Under the pieces are notes generated by a model that saw nothing but the letters and a program-made list of their open reading frames with translations, did no database searches and was not told the DNA's origin. Positions 49,191-57,278 of a stretch of DNA of 64,000 nucleotides are shown one piece after another. The stretch is from Myxococcota bacterium. GTDB taxonomy: Bacteria > Myxococcota_A > UBA9160 > SMWR01. The stretch spans positions 1-64,000 of the forward strand of contig JBCCEW010000003.1 of NCBI GenBank assembly GCA_039030075.1. Reading direction: 5' to 3'. Numbering within the stretch: position 1 is the stretch's first letter; each line of letters begins with the position of its first letter. Made by a program: the position numbers and the translations under genes.

Positions 49191-49219
49191 TTGCATTATT
49201 TGTATATGCAACTAATATG
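49191..49219 (+). promoter_or_regulatory. Sigma-70 promoter with overlapping MarR operator
   Basis: TTGCAT (49191-49196), 16-base spacer, TAATAT (49213-49218): a near-consensus promoter in an AT-rich island. The inverted repeat TTGTATATGCAA (49200-49211) fills the spacer, and TTGCAT/ATGCAA arms (49191-49196 and 49206-49211) form a second symmetrical arrangement. MarR dimers commonly bind such sites, so autorepression is expected. Transcription would start at about 49225, the first base of the GTG start codon, giving a leaderless message. Confidence 0.8.
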
Positions 49220-49224
49220 GACCC

Positions 49225-49722
49225 GTGGCCCGACGTTCCGCCAAGACCCCGCAGTCCAGGAGAGAGACCTCGCATGAGCTCGCGCGCGAGCTGGGTCGTT
49301 CGTGCCTGCTTTTCCGCGCGCGGGCGCTATCCCGGAAGCTCACGTCGCTCTACGACGACGCGGTGCGCCCGCTCGGACTCAAGTCGACCCAGGTGAACGT
49401 CATGACTGTGATCGGCTTGCGCGAGGGCGAAGCGCGGCTCACCACCCTGGCCCAGATGCTCTCGCTCGAGCCCTCGTCCCTCTCTCGGATCGTGCGCGTC
49501 ATGGAGCGCAACGGCTGGGTCGAGTCCCGCCCCGATCCCGAAGACGAACGCGCCCGCCGGATCCGCCTGACCGACGCGGGTGTGTCGCTTTATGCCCAGG
49601 CCGTCGAGCGCTGGCGCGAGTCCCAGGAAGAGGCTCGCACGCTGCTCGGCGCCGACGGTGCCCTGCTCTTCACCCAACTCGCCAACGACACCCTGTTCCC
49701 TCGCGCGCCCGGATCGGTATGA
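49225..49722 (+). CDS. MarR-family transcriptional regulator
   Basis: 165 residues, GTG at 49225. The winged helix lies around residues 55-120: RLTTLAQMLSLEPSSLSRIV is the helix-turn-helix and RPDPEDERARRIRLT the wing with the typical D-x-R-x4 pattern. Dimerisation helices flank it. The gene leads a likely three-gene operon with an RND pump (3-base gap to the fusion protein). It should repress the operon through the inverted repeat in its own promoter until a phenolic or similar compound binds. No ribosome site precedes the start, in keeping with a leaderless transcript. Confidence 0.92.
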   Translation: MARRSAKTPQSRRETSHELARELGRSCLLFRARALSRKLTSLYDDAVRPLGLKSTQVNVMTVIGLREGEARLTTLAQMLSLEPSSLSRIVRVMERNGWVESRPDPEDERARRIRLTDAGVSLYAQAVERWRESQEEARTLLGADGALLFTQLANDTLFPRAPGSV

Positions 49723-49725
49723 GTC

Positions 49726-50856
49726 ATGTCACTACGACAGCGGGGCGCCCTGCTCGGCGCTCTCTTCTTTCTCGCCGGAGCCGGCGCGCTCGGGTTGCGC
49801 AGCGGCGGGGCAGCTCCCCCCTCTGACTCCAGCGCCACGTCGCTCGCCGTCCGCGTCGCCCCCGCACGCATCGAGGCGGGCTACACGAGCGACCAACGCT
49901 TCGTGGGTCGCGTGGAGTTCGCCCAGACAGCCGAGCTGAGCTTCGAGCTCGCTGGAAAGCTCGCGGCGCTGCGCGTCGACGAGGGCGACCGCGTCGCGCC
50001 CGGGGACGTCCTCGCCGAGCTGGATACGGCGCGTCTGCGGGCACGCCGCACCGAACTGGTGGCTGCGCGTCGCGAAGCCCAGGCCCAGCTCGAGCTGGCG
50101 CGGCTACGCGACCGCCGCGCCCGGGCGCTCGTTTCCGAAGACGTGATCTCTCCCCAGCAGGGTGACGACGCCCGGCTCGAAGCCGCTGCTCGGCGCGCTT
50201 CGGTGGCGCGGGTGCGCGCTCAGATCGCGAGCCTCGACGTCGATCTCGAGAAGTCTCAGCTACGCGCGCCCTTCGCCGGCGAAGTGGCGGCACGCCACGT
50301 CGACTCGGGCGTGGTGGTCGACCCGGGAGCACCGGTGCTCCGCCTGCTCGAGAGCGCCCGACCCGAAGTGCGCGTGGGCGTCTCCCCCGAAGTCGCGGCG
50401 GCGCTGGCGTCGGGAGAGGCCGTGACGGTGGCCATTCACGACGTGCCGATCGAAGGAAGTGTGATCGCGGTGCTGCCCGAGCGCCGCAGCGAGACGCGCA
50501 CCGTCGCCGTCCGCATCGCGCTTCCCGACGCCTCCGAGACCGACGCGACGTTCCGGGAGGGCGACCTCGCCGAGCTGCGTTGGCAGCGACCGGTCGACAC
50601 CCCGGGCTTCTGGTTGCCCCGCAGCGCGTTGACCGAAGGGACGCGCGGGCTCTGGGCCGTCTACGTGGCCGCGCCCGGCGAGTCCGAATCGCAGCATCGC
50701 CGCCTCGCGCGACGCCCGGTCGAGGTGCTTCACGAGAGCAACCGGCGCGTCTTCGTACGCGGGGCCATCGAGGCCGGGGAAGACGTCGTACAGGAAGGCG
50801 TCCACCGGCTCGTTCCCGATCAGCACGTGCGCGTGGCGGGGGGCGACCCGTCGTGA
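49726..50856 (+). CDS. RND efflux periplasmic adaptor (HlyD/MFP family)
   Basis: 376 residues, ATG three bases after marR. An N-terminal hydrophobic segment (GALLGALFFLAGAGALGL) is followed by a lipoyl half-motif (FELAGKLAALRVDEGDRVAPGD), a helical hairpin rich in Arg/Ala (residues 90-170), the second lipoyl half (LRAPFAGEVAARHVDSGVVV) and beta-barrel and membrane-proximal domains. It bridges the RND pump and an outer-membrane channel. The order matches AcrA-type adaptors. Its stop overlaps the pump gene as GTGA. Confidence 0.93.
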   Translation: MSLRQRGALLGALFFLAGAGALGLRSGGAAPPSDSSATSLAVRVAPARIEAGYTSDQRFVGRVEFAQTAELSFELAGKLAALRVDEGDRVAPGDVLAELDTARLRARRTELVAARREAQAQLELARLRDRRARALVSEDVISPQQGDDARLEAAARRASVARVRAQIASLDVDLEKSQLRAPFAGEVAARHVDSGVVVDPGAPVLRLLESARPEVRVGVSPEVAAALASGEAVTVAIHDVPIEGSVIAVLPERRSETRTVAVRIALPDASETDATFREGDLAELRWQRPVDTPGFWLPRSALTEGTRGLWAVYVAAPGESESQHRRLARRPVEVLHESNRRVFVRGAIEAGEDVVQEGVHRLVPDQHVRVAGGDPS

Positions 50857-53800
50857 TCACGCGTCCCGCCGAATCGTTGCTGCGCAACCGCCACCTGATC
50901 GTGATGGTGCTGCTGGTGATGCTCGCCGCCGGTGGCAGCTCGATGCTGTCGCTCCCGGTCACCGAAGACCCGCGCATCACTGGACGCAACCCGCTGGTGC
51001 TCACCGCCCTTCCGGGTGCTTCGCCGGAGCGGGTCGAGGCGTTGGTCTCGGAGAAGATCGAAGAGAAGCTCAAGGAGATCGCGGAAATCCGGGAGGTCGA
51101 CTCGACCTCGCGCGCGGGCATCTCGATCGTCTCGATCACGCTCCACGACGACGTCTACGACAACGACGAAGTCTTCGCCGAGATCCGCGACCAACTCGCC
51201 GCCGCGGTGCCCGAGCTGCCCGCCGAAGCCGGCGCGCCGGTCTTCGACGAGAAGCGCGGTGCCACCGCCTTCTCGCTGATCGTGGCGCTCACCAGTCGAG
51301 ACGAGGCCTTGCTCGGCATCTTGTCTCGGCTCTCGGAGGACCTGGCCGACCGGCTGCGCGCCGTTCCCGGGACCGAGCTGGTCCGTCTCTACGGCGAGCC
51401 CGAAGAGGAGTTCACCGCACTCGTCGACGATGACGAGCTCGCCGCGCTGGGCCTCACACCGGCCGACGTCGCGGCGGCGCTCCGCGCCGCGGATGCGAAG
51501 ACACCCAGTGGTCGATTGCGAGGCGCGAGCAGCGACCTGGTCCTGGAGGTGCAGGGCGAACTCGATTCTCTCGCGCGCGTGCGCGAGGTTCCACTGCGAC
51601 GCGCGTCCGACGGCGCGCTGGTTCGGGTCGGCGACGTCGCGGAGATCACGCGCCGCTGGCGGGAGCCCGCGAGCGAGACTGCGCTCTACGAAGGCGACCG
51701 CTCCGTTTTCGTCGCGGCGCGGATGGAGCCGGGCGAGCGCGCGGGAGCCTGGGCCGAACGCTCGCGCGCGATCGTGGCGGAGTTCGAGACGGAAGTCGGC
51801 GGACCCATCGCGCAGCACATCGTCTTCGACCAGAGCCACTACACCACCGAACGACTCGGATCGCTGGGCGCCAACCTGCTGCTCGGCGCCGCGGTGGTCA
51901 TGGTCGTGGTGCTGCTCACCCTCGGCTTGCGCGCCGGCCTGGTGGTGGGGGCAGCCCTGCCTCTCACGGTGGCCCTTGCGCTCTTCGGGCTGCTGTTGAC
52001 CGGGGGCTCGCTCCAGCAGATGTCGATCTTCGGGATGATGATGGCGCTGGGCCTGCTCATCGACAACGCGATCGTCGTCGTCGACGAGGTGAGTGCACGC
52101 CTGCAACGCGGCGACGAGCGCGACCAGGCCGTAACGGGCGCCGTGCGGCACCTGTTCGGTCCGCTGTTCGCCTCGACGCTGACGACGGTGCTCGCCTTCG
52201 CTCCGATCCCGCTCCTGATCGGCAACGTCGGCGACTTCGTCGGGCCGATCGGCGTCTCGGTGATCCTGGCGCTGGTGGCCTCCTTCGCGATCTCGATGAG
52301 CCTCGTGCCGGCGCTGGCCGGGCTCTTCCTGCGGCGGCCCGAGCCCGGCGAGCGCGCAAGGCGCTGGTGGCACCATGGGCTCCAGCTGCCACGGATCGCG
52401 GCCCTCAGCCGCACGGCCCTCGATGCAGGGCTGCGCCGCCCTTGGCGCGCCCTCGCCGTCGCCGCCGCGCTCCCCGCCCTGGGCTTCGCCGTTGCGCCGC
52501 TGCTCGGCAGCCAGTTCTTTCCGGCGGTCGATCGCAACATGTTCGACGTCCAGGTGTGGCTGCCGCGAGGCACCTCCCTCGAGCACACCCGCGCCGTCAC
52601 CGCAGAGATCGAGGCGCGCATTCGGCGCCATGACGAAGTGAAGCGCGTGGCCTGGCTGGTGGGAGGGAGCTTCCCGAGCGTCTTCTACAACCTGGTGATG
52701 AACCGGGACGATGCGGCCTATTACGCCCGCGGCATGGTCGAGACGGGCACGGCCGCCGAGGTGAAGGCACTGTTGCCCGTGCTTCAGGCCGAGATCGACC
52801 GCCAGGTGCCCTCGGCCCAGGTGGTGATGCGTCCCTTCGGGCAGGGCCCCCCGGTGGAGGCCGAGGTCGAGTTCGAGATCGTCGGGCCCAGTCTGCCCGT
52901 GCTCCAGGCACTCGGTGAAGAGGTCCGCAGTCGCTTGATCGAGCGACCCGAGGTGCTGCACACGAAGACGTCGCTCGAGAGTGGGGCGCCGAAGCTGTGG
53001 GTGGACGTCGACGAGGACGAAGCGCGGCTCGCCGGGCTCTCGCTCCGCGACGTCGCGCGCCAACTCGAGCACCGCCTCGAGGGCCGGACCGGAGGATCGG
53101 TGCGCGAGGGCTACGAGGAGCTGCCCGTGCGCGTTCGAACCGTCGACGCCACGCGGCGCAACCGGGGGGGCCTCGCGAACACCGCACTCCTCGGCGAGGC
53201 GCGCGGCGAATGGCTGCCGCTGAGCGCCCTCGGTGGTCTGACGCTACGGCCCGAGCTGGGTGGTATCACGCGTTGCGAAGGCGAACGCTGCAACCGCGTG
53301 CAGGCCTACCTGCGACCGGGAACCTTGCCCATCGAGGTCTCGAACGCGCTGCTCGAACGGCTCGACGCTTCGGGGTTCACCCTGCCCACCGGCTACACCC
53401 TGCGCACGGCCGGCAGCTCCAAGGAGCAGCAGAAGTCGATCTCGAGCCTGCTGCGTTACGCGCCGGTGCTGGGCGTGCTGATGATCGCCACCGTCGTGCT
53501 GTCGTTCCGGAGCGGTTTGCTCGCCGCGGTGCTCTTCGCGGTGGCCGGTCTCTCGGCCGGTGTCGGATTGTTGGCCACCTGGATTGCCGGGTTCCCGTTC
53601 AGCTTCAACTCCATTTTGGGGATCGCCGGCCTGATCGGCGTGGCGCTCAACGATTCGATCGTCGTGCTCGCTGCGATCCGCGAGGACCCACGCGCCCTAC
53701 GCGGGGAGCGCAGCGCGATCGTCGACGCGGTGCTCGGCTGCGGGCGACACGTCACCTCGACCACCCTCACGACCATCGGCGGTTTCCTGCCGCTGCTCGT

Positions 53801-53984
53801 GTTCGTCGGCGGAGACTTCTGGCCGCCGCTCGCGGTGGTGCTGGCCGGGGGAGTCGCCGGAGCGACACTGCTTGCCGTGCTCTTCGTCCCGGCGAGCTAC
53901 GTGCTGCTGGTGGGCCGCAGGGTGAGGCCCGCCGTCGAACCCGTGCCGACCGGTGGGACCCGCCCGCTCGAGGCCGCCGCCTAG
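50853..53984 (+). CDS. RND-family inner-membrane efflux pump
   Basis: 1043 residues, GTG start. Typical RND order: helix 1 (HLIVMVLLVMLAAGG), first porter domain with ITGRNPLVLTALPGASPERV, helices 2-6 with GMMMALGLLIDNAIVVVDEV containing the proton-relay Asp (the second Asp of AcrB is Asn here), helix 7, second porter domain and helices 8-12 with GIAGLIGVALNDSIVVLAAI. Substrates cannot be predicted, but the regulator suggests small aromatic or amphipathic compounds. An outer-membrane TolC partner is not in the window. Confidence 0.95.
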   Translation: MITRPAESLLRNRHLIVMVLLVMLAAGGSSMLSLPVTEDPRITGRNPLVLTALPGASPERVEALVSEKIEEKLKEIAEIREVDSTSRAGISIVSITLHDDVYDNDEVFAEIRDQLAAAVPELPAEAGAPVFDEKRGATAFSLIVALTSRDEALLGILSRLSEDLADRLRAVPGTELVRLYGEPEEEFTALVDDDELAALGLTPADVAAALRAADAKTPSGRLRGASSDLVLEVQGELDSLARVREVPLRRASDGALVRVGDVAEITRRWREPASETALYEGDRSVFVAARMEPGERAGAWAERSRAIVAEFETEVGGPIAQHIVFDQSHYTTERLGSLGANLLLGAAVVMVVVLLTLGLRAGLVVGAALPLTVALALFGLLLTGGSLQQMSIFGMMMALGLLIDNAIVVVDEVSARLQRGDERDQAVTGAVRHLFGPLFASTLTTVLAFAPIPLLIGNVGDFVGPIGVSVILALVASFAISMSLVPALAGLFLRRPEPGERARRWWHHGLQLPRIAALSRTALDAGLRRPWRALAVAAALPALGFAVAPLLGSQFFPAVDRNMFDVQVWLPRGTSLEHTRAVTAEIEARIRRHDEVKRVAWLVGGSFPSVFYNLVMNRDDAAYYARGMVETGTAAEVKALLPVLQAEIDRQVPSAQVVMRPFGQGPPVEAEVEFEIVGPSLPVLQALGEEVRSRLIERPEVLHTKTSLESGAPKLWVDVDEDEARLAGLSLRDVARQLEHRLEGRTGGSVREGYEELPVRVRTVDATRRNRGGLANTALLGEARGEWLPLSALGGLTLRPELGGITRCEGERCNRVQAYLRPGTLPIEVSNALLERLDASGFTLPTGYTLRTAGSSKEQQKSISSLLRYAPVLGVLMIATVVLSFRSGLLAAVLFAVAGLSAGVGLLATWIAGFPFSFNSILGIAGLIGVALNDSIVVLAAIREDPRALRGERSAIVDAVLGCGRHVTSTTLTTIGGFLPLLVFVGGDFWPPLAVVLAGGVAGATLLAVLFVPASYVLLVGRRVRPAVEPVPTGGTRPLEAAA

Positions 53985-54019
53985 ACGCGCGCTGCAGGAG
54001 CCGCGGGGTGGGCCCGGCT

Positions 54020-54109
54020 TGGCGGAGAGGGTGGGATTCGAACCCACGAGGGGCGTAAACCCCTGGCGGTTTTCAAGACCGCTGCCTTCAACCGCTCGGC
54101 CACCTCTCC
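54020..54109 (-). tRNA. tRNA-Ser (anticodon TGA)
   Basis: A 90-base minus-strand serine tRNA with CCA encoded. Anticodon loop CTTGAAA carries TGA for UCA codons, the acceptor GGAGAGG and T arm GGTTCGAATCC match the other two serine tRNAs here, and the variable arm is long. TACCCTG 15 bases upstream is the likely -10 element. Confidence 0.97.
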
Positions 54110-54124
54110 GCGTTTCGAAGCCAC

Positions 54125-54130
54125 AGGGTA
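54125..54130 (-). promoter_or_regulatory. -10 box of tRNA-Ser(TGA)
   Basis: TACCCT on the minus strand, 15 bases upstream of the tRNA; one change from the TATCCT seen before the other two serine tRNA genes. Confidence 0.4.
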
Positions 54131-54187
54131 GCGCCTTGCCGATCGGCGGAGGAAAGCGCGAGCAGCTGGGGCCTCCCCGCGTCGATC

Positions 54188-55315
54188 TCAGGCGCGTTCG
54201 AATGCCGCGGCGAGCGCGCCCAACCCTTCGAGTTCGGATGCGGTCTCCGGCAGCTCGGGCAACGCGAGCACGAAGCCCGCGCCCTTTCGTGCGCCCAACT
54301 CCGTCTCGAGCGCCTGGTGTCGGCGCGCGCTGTCGGCTTCGGCGCGGGCCAGGGGATCGAGCTTCGCGAGCGCGCGTACGAGGGCGTCCGGCGCCTTCGA
54401 CTTCTCGAGGTCTGGGTAGGCCTCCGAAGGAAGCGGCCGATCGACGGTCCACGCCCGGCTTCGATTCAGAACGGTGCCGGCGAGCGGGAGCTCGAGCTCG
54501 CGCGTCCGCTTCGCGAAGTAGCGCGCCTCTTCCTGCGCGGCCGCCGTCGGCGACGATACGAGCAGGAAGGCCACCTGCGGACCACCGAAGAACGCACGCA
54601 TGTCTCCCTGGCTGCGAGACAGATGCAGGAGCACGTGCTCGAAGAGTACGAAGAACTGCTGGATCTCCGCCCTCGCGCGCTCTCCGAAGGCGAGGTCGAG
54701 GAGGCGCTCGAAGACCCGGGTCGCGGCCTGGCGCAGGCGATTCTCCGAGGACGGGAGAAAGAGGCGCAGCACGCGTCGGTCGAGGAAGGCACCGGCTCGC
54801 GACGGCGCGTCCAGAAAGCGCAACGCGTCGCGCGACGGCGGGGTGTCCAGGACGATCAGGTCGTAGCGCTCGTCTGCGACGAAGCCCTGCAGGGCCTCGA
54901 CCGCCATGTACTCCTGCATGCCCGCGATCATCGAGGTGATGTGTCGGTAGACGCGATTGCCCAGCAGCTGCTGCGCGCTCGAGGCGTCGCTCGAGATCCG
55001 ACGCACCATCTCGTCCGACACGGCCTGGGGATCGAGCATCCAAGCGGACAGGCTGCCGGGCGGATCGATGCCGACCGCGCGCAGCCGCTCGGGGGAGAGC
55101 AGCGTGGGGTCGCGGTCGTTGGGCGAGACGCCCAGCGTCTGCGCCAGGCGCTTGCTCGGATCGATCGTGATCACGAGCACGCGCCTTCCGGCGCGGGCCG
55201 CCGCCAGGGCCAGCGAGGCGGACGTGGTCGTCTTCCCGACGCCACCCGCACCGCACACGACGACGATGCGCCGGTCGTGCAGCAACGCCTGCATCTCTGC
55301 AGCGTGGTTCGTCAT
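54188..55315 (-). CDS. ArsA/Get3-like ATPase, subunit with canonical P-loop lysine
   Basis: 375 residues; ATG overlapping the previous stop as ATGA. P-loop CGAGGVGKTTT at 21-31 retains the canonical lysine (K28) but lacks the signature lysine of the deviant Walker A (Ala at 23 instead of Lys). VITIDPSKRLAQTLG and IVLDTPPSRDALRFLDAP match switch I and switch II of the ArsA/Get3 family. A long helical insert follows, as in Get3. No arsenite exporter is nearby, so arsenic resistance is not supported. It is the last gene of the ole operon. Paired genes of this type are known in actinobacteria (Rv3679/Rv3680). Confidence 0.88.
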   Translation of the reverse strand: MTNHAAEMQALLHDRRIVVVCGAGGVGKTTTSASLALAAARAGRRVLVITIDPSKRLAQTLGVSPNDRDPTLLSPERLRAVGIDPPGSLSAWMLDPQAVSDEMVRRISSDASSAQQLLGNRVYRHITSMIAGMQEYMAVEALQGFVADERYDLIVLDTPPSRDALRFLDAPSRAGAFLDRRVLRLFLPSSENRLRQAATRVFERLLDLAFGERARAEIQQFFVLFEHVLLHLSRSQGDMRAFFGGPQVAFLLVSSPTAAAQEEARYFAKRTRELELPLAGTVLNRSRAWTVDRPLPSEAYPDLEKSKAPDALVRALAKLDPLARAEADSARRHQALETELGARKGAGFVLALPELPETASELEGLGALAAAFERA

Positions 55316-56262
55316 GACGGGCTCCGATCCAGGCGCTCGCCGAGCCGCGCCACGAGGGCCTTCTGCAGTGCATCCGTATCGTTCGCGGAGAGGTCGGGGT
55401 GGTCCGGGAGCTCGACCACGGGAAGGTCGCTCGCCTCGACGAGACGACGCCGCGCGTCCCGGGCCAGGCTGGTGCGACGGAAGGCCAGTTCGCCGTGGAT
55501 CTCTTCGCGGGCGAGGAGCTCCTCGAGCGCCGCGCGCTCCTCGGCATCGAAAGGATCCTCGGGCACGCGATTCAGGAAGACGCCTGCCGGCTGAACGTGG
55601 GTGGCGCGCAATCCCTCGATGAGTTCCTCCGCCTCGGTCACCGGGAGGATCTCGGGAAGCGTGACCACCCAGGCCGCGCACTGCGCCGGGTCGTTCAGGT
55701 ACGACTGGCCCTCGCGCATGTAGCGCGGGATCGGTCCGTCGGGGAGCGCGTCGAGCAGGATCTCCGGCAGACTCGTCAGCGCCAGCGTCTGACCGGTCGC
55801 GGGCATGTCGGCGACGATCACCTCGTGCTGGGGTGCTCCGTCTTCGCGCGTTTCCTTCAGGAGCGTCAGCAGGTGGAAGAAGACCCCGAGCTCGTAGAGG
55901 GAAGGCACGGCAGCGACGAACTTGCGCAGGGTCTTCGAGCGCAGTGCGGTCCGGATCAAGGGGCCCGCCGGGACCACGCTGTGGGCGAAGAGCTCGTGAC
56001 CGCGCGTGGCCCAGACGTGACAGCCGAAGAGCCGTTCGGGTCCGAGCGGCTCGGGGTCGGGAGTCAGCTGCTCGCGGCCGAACAACCGCCCGAGCGGCGA
56101 AGGCCCTCCCTCGGGATCGCCGATCTCACAAACCAGCACCCGCTTGCCGCGCTGGGCCGCCAACGTGGCGAGCGCCGCCGCCACCGTCGTGCGGCCCACG
56201 CCTCCCTTCCCCGTCACGAGGTGGATGCGGTGGGAGAGCCCAGCGTGAAGATCCTGCGTCAC
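55312..56262 (-). CDS. ArsA/Get3-like ATPase, subunit with signature lysine
   Basis: 316 residues, GTG start overlapping oleD as GTGA. The P-loop reads VTGKGGVGRTTV (17-28): the signature lysine is present but the canonical P-loop lysine is replaced by Arg. Switch regions VCEIGDPEG and VIVADMPATGQTLALTSLP are recognisable. Together with the next gene it has one complete set of lysines, suggesting an obligate heterodimer in which this subunit reaches into the partner's nucleotide site. It overlaps the downstream ArsA-like gene by four bases. Cytoplasmic, membrane-targeting role inferred from the Get3 family. Confidence 0.88.
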   Translation of the reverse strand: MTQDLHAGLSHRIHLVTGKGGVGRTTVAAALATLAAQRGKRVLVCEIGDPEGGPSPLGRLFGREQLTPDPEPLGPERLFGCHVWATRGHELFAHSVVPAGPLIRTALRSKTLRKFVAAVPSLYELGVFFHLLTLLKETREDGAPQHEVIVADMPATGQTLALTSLPEILLDALPDGPIPRYMREGQSYLNDPAQCAAWVVTLPEILPVTEAEELIEGLRATHVQPAGVFLNRVPEDPFDAEERAALEELLAREEIHGELAFRRTSLARDARRRLVEASDLPVVELPDHPDLSANDTDALQKALVARLGERLDRSPS

Positions 56263-57278
56263 GGGAGGCCGTTCCCTTGCGCGACGGCGTCCGCGCGAGC
56301 GAAGTACTCGCGCAGGCGCGCCATGCCCTCGGCCGTCGAAACCGACGGGACGTAGCCGAGATCGCGCCGCGCCGCCGTGAGATCGTACCAGTGAGCGGTC
56401 GCGAGCTGCCTGGCCGCGAAGCGCGTGATCGGGGGCTCCTCCCGCCGGCGTAGCAGGGCGTAGACCGTCTCGGCGGCAAGCCCCGCCCACCACGCCAGGC
56501 GCGCGGACACGCGGCGCTCGACCGGCGGCAGACCGGCGGCGTCCAGCACCGCATTGATCCACTCCCGCGCCGGCGCGGGCTCGCCCTGGGCGATGAAGTA
56601 GGCGCGTCCCGCACACGCGGCCCCGGGTGCGAGACGATCCGCGGCGAGGAGGTGGGCCTCGGCGGCGTTGTCGACGTAGGTCGCGTCCACGAGCTTGTCC
56701 TCCGGGCCAACCAGACGCAGCCGCCCCGCACGGGCGCGTTCGAGCAGGCGCGGCACCAGCTGGGCATCGCCGGGGCCCCACACGAGATGCGGACGCAGGG
56801 CGACCGTCGCGAGAGTGGCGTCGTTGGCGGCCAGTACGATCCGCTCGGCCGCCGCCTTCGACTCGGGATACGCGGCCTCGAAGTGCGTGGCGTAGGGGAG
56901 GGACTCGTCGGCGCCTTCGATGTCGCCCCCCGCGTGGGCCACGCTGGGGGTGCTGGTGTAGACGAGCCGACCCACGCCGTTTCGCCGACACGCTTCGATC
57001 ACGTGCTCGGTGCCGGTGACGTTCGTGCGCCGATACTCGGCCCGTGCTCCCCAGCCACCCACCCGCGCAGCCACGTGGAAGACCACGTCACGGTCGCGCG
57101 CGGCCCCGGCGACGGCGTCGATGTCCGCGAGATCGCCGCGCACGGATTCGATGCCCAGGGCTTCGAGCTCGGGGTGTGCGCCGCGCGAGAAGCTCCGCAC
57201 CCGATCCCCGCGCGCGACCAGCCGTTCGGAGATCGCCCGGCCCAGAAAGCCCGCCCCCCCGGTGACGAGCGCTCTCAC
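56259..57278 (-). CDS. oleD: OleD, 2-alkyl-3-ketoalkanoate reductase
   Basis: 339 residues, GTG start overlapping oleC as GTGA. An extended short-chain dehydrogenase: NAD(P) motif GGAGFLG at 7-13, the Y137-PES-K141 catalytic pair and the VYTSTPSVAH block of 3-beta-hydroxysteroid-dehydrogenase-like proteins. A hydrophobic C-terminal region (LAWWAGLAAETVYALL) suggests membrane association. OleD reduces the beta-keto acid from OleA to a beta-hydroxy acid with NADPH. Placed directly after oleC as in an ordered pathway. Confidence 0.93.
   Translation of the reverse strand: MRALVTGGAGFLGRAISERLVARGDRVRSFSRGAHPELEALGIESVRGDLADIDAVAGAARDRDVVFHVAARVGGWGARAEYRRTNVTGTEHVIEACRRNGVGRLVYTSTPSVAHAGGDIEGADESLPYATHFEAAYPESKAAAERIVLAANDATLATVALRPHLVWGPGDAQLVPRLLERARAGRLRLVGPEDKLVDATYVDNAAEAHLLAADRLAPGAACAGRAYFIAQGEPAPAREWINAVLDAAGLPPVERRVSARLAWWAGLAAETVYALLRRREEPPITRFAARQLATAHWYDLTAARRDLGYVPSVSTAEGMARLREYFARADAVAQGNGLP

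Noticed and set aside
50820-53072. Minus-strand long open frame opposite the RND pump
   Set aside because: Shadow frame; the RND protein on the plus strand has complete family motifs.
54188-56262. ArsA-like genes as an arsenic resistance operon
   Set aside because: No arsB, arsD, arsC or arsR is near, and the genes are embedded in the ole operon.
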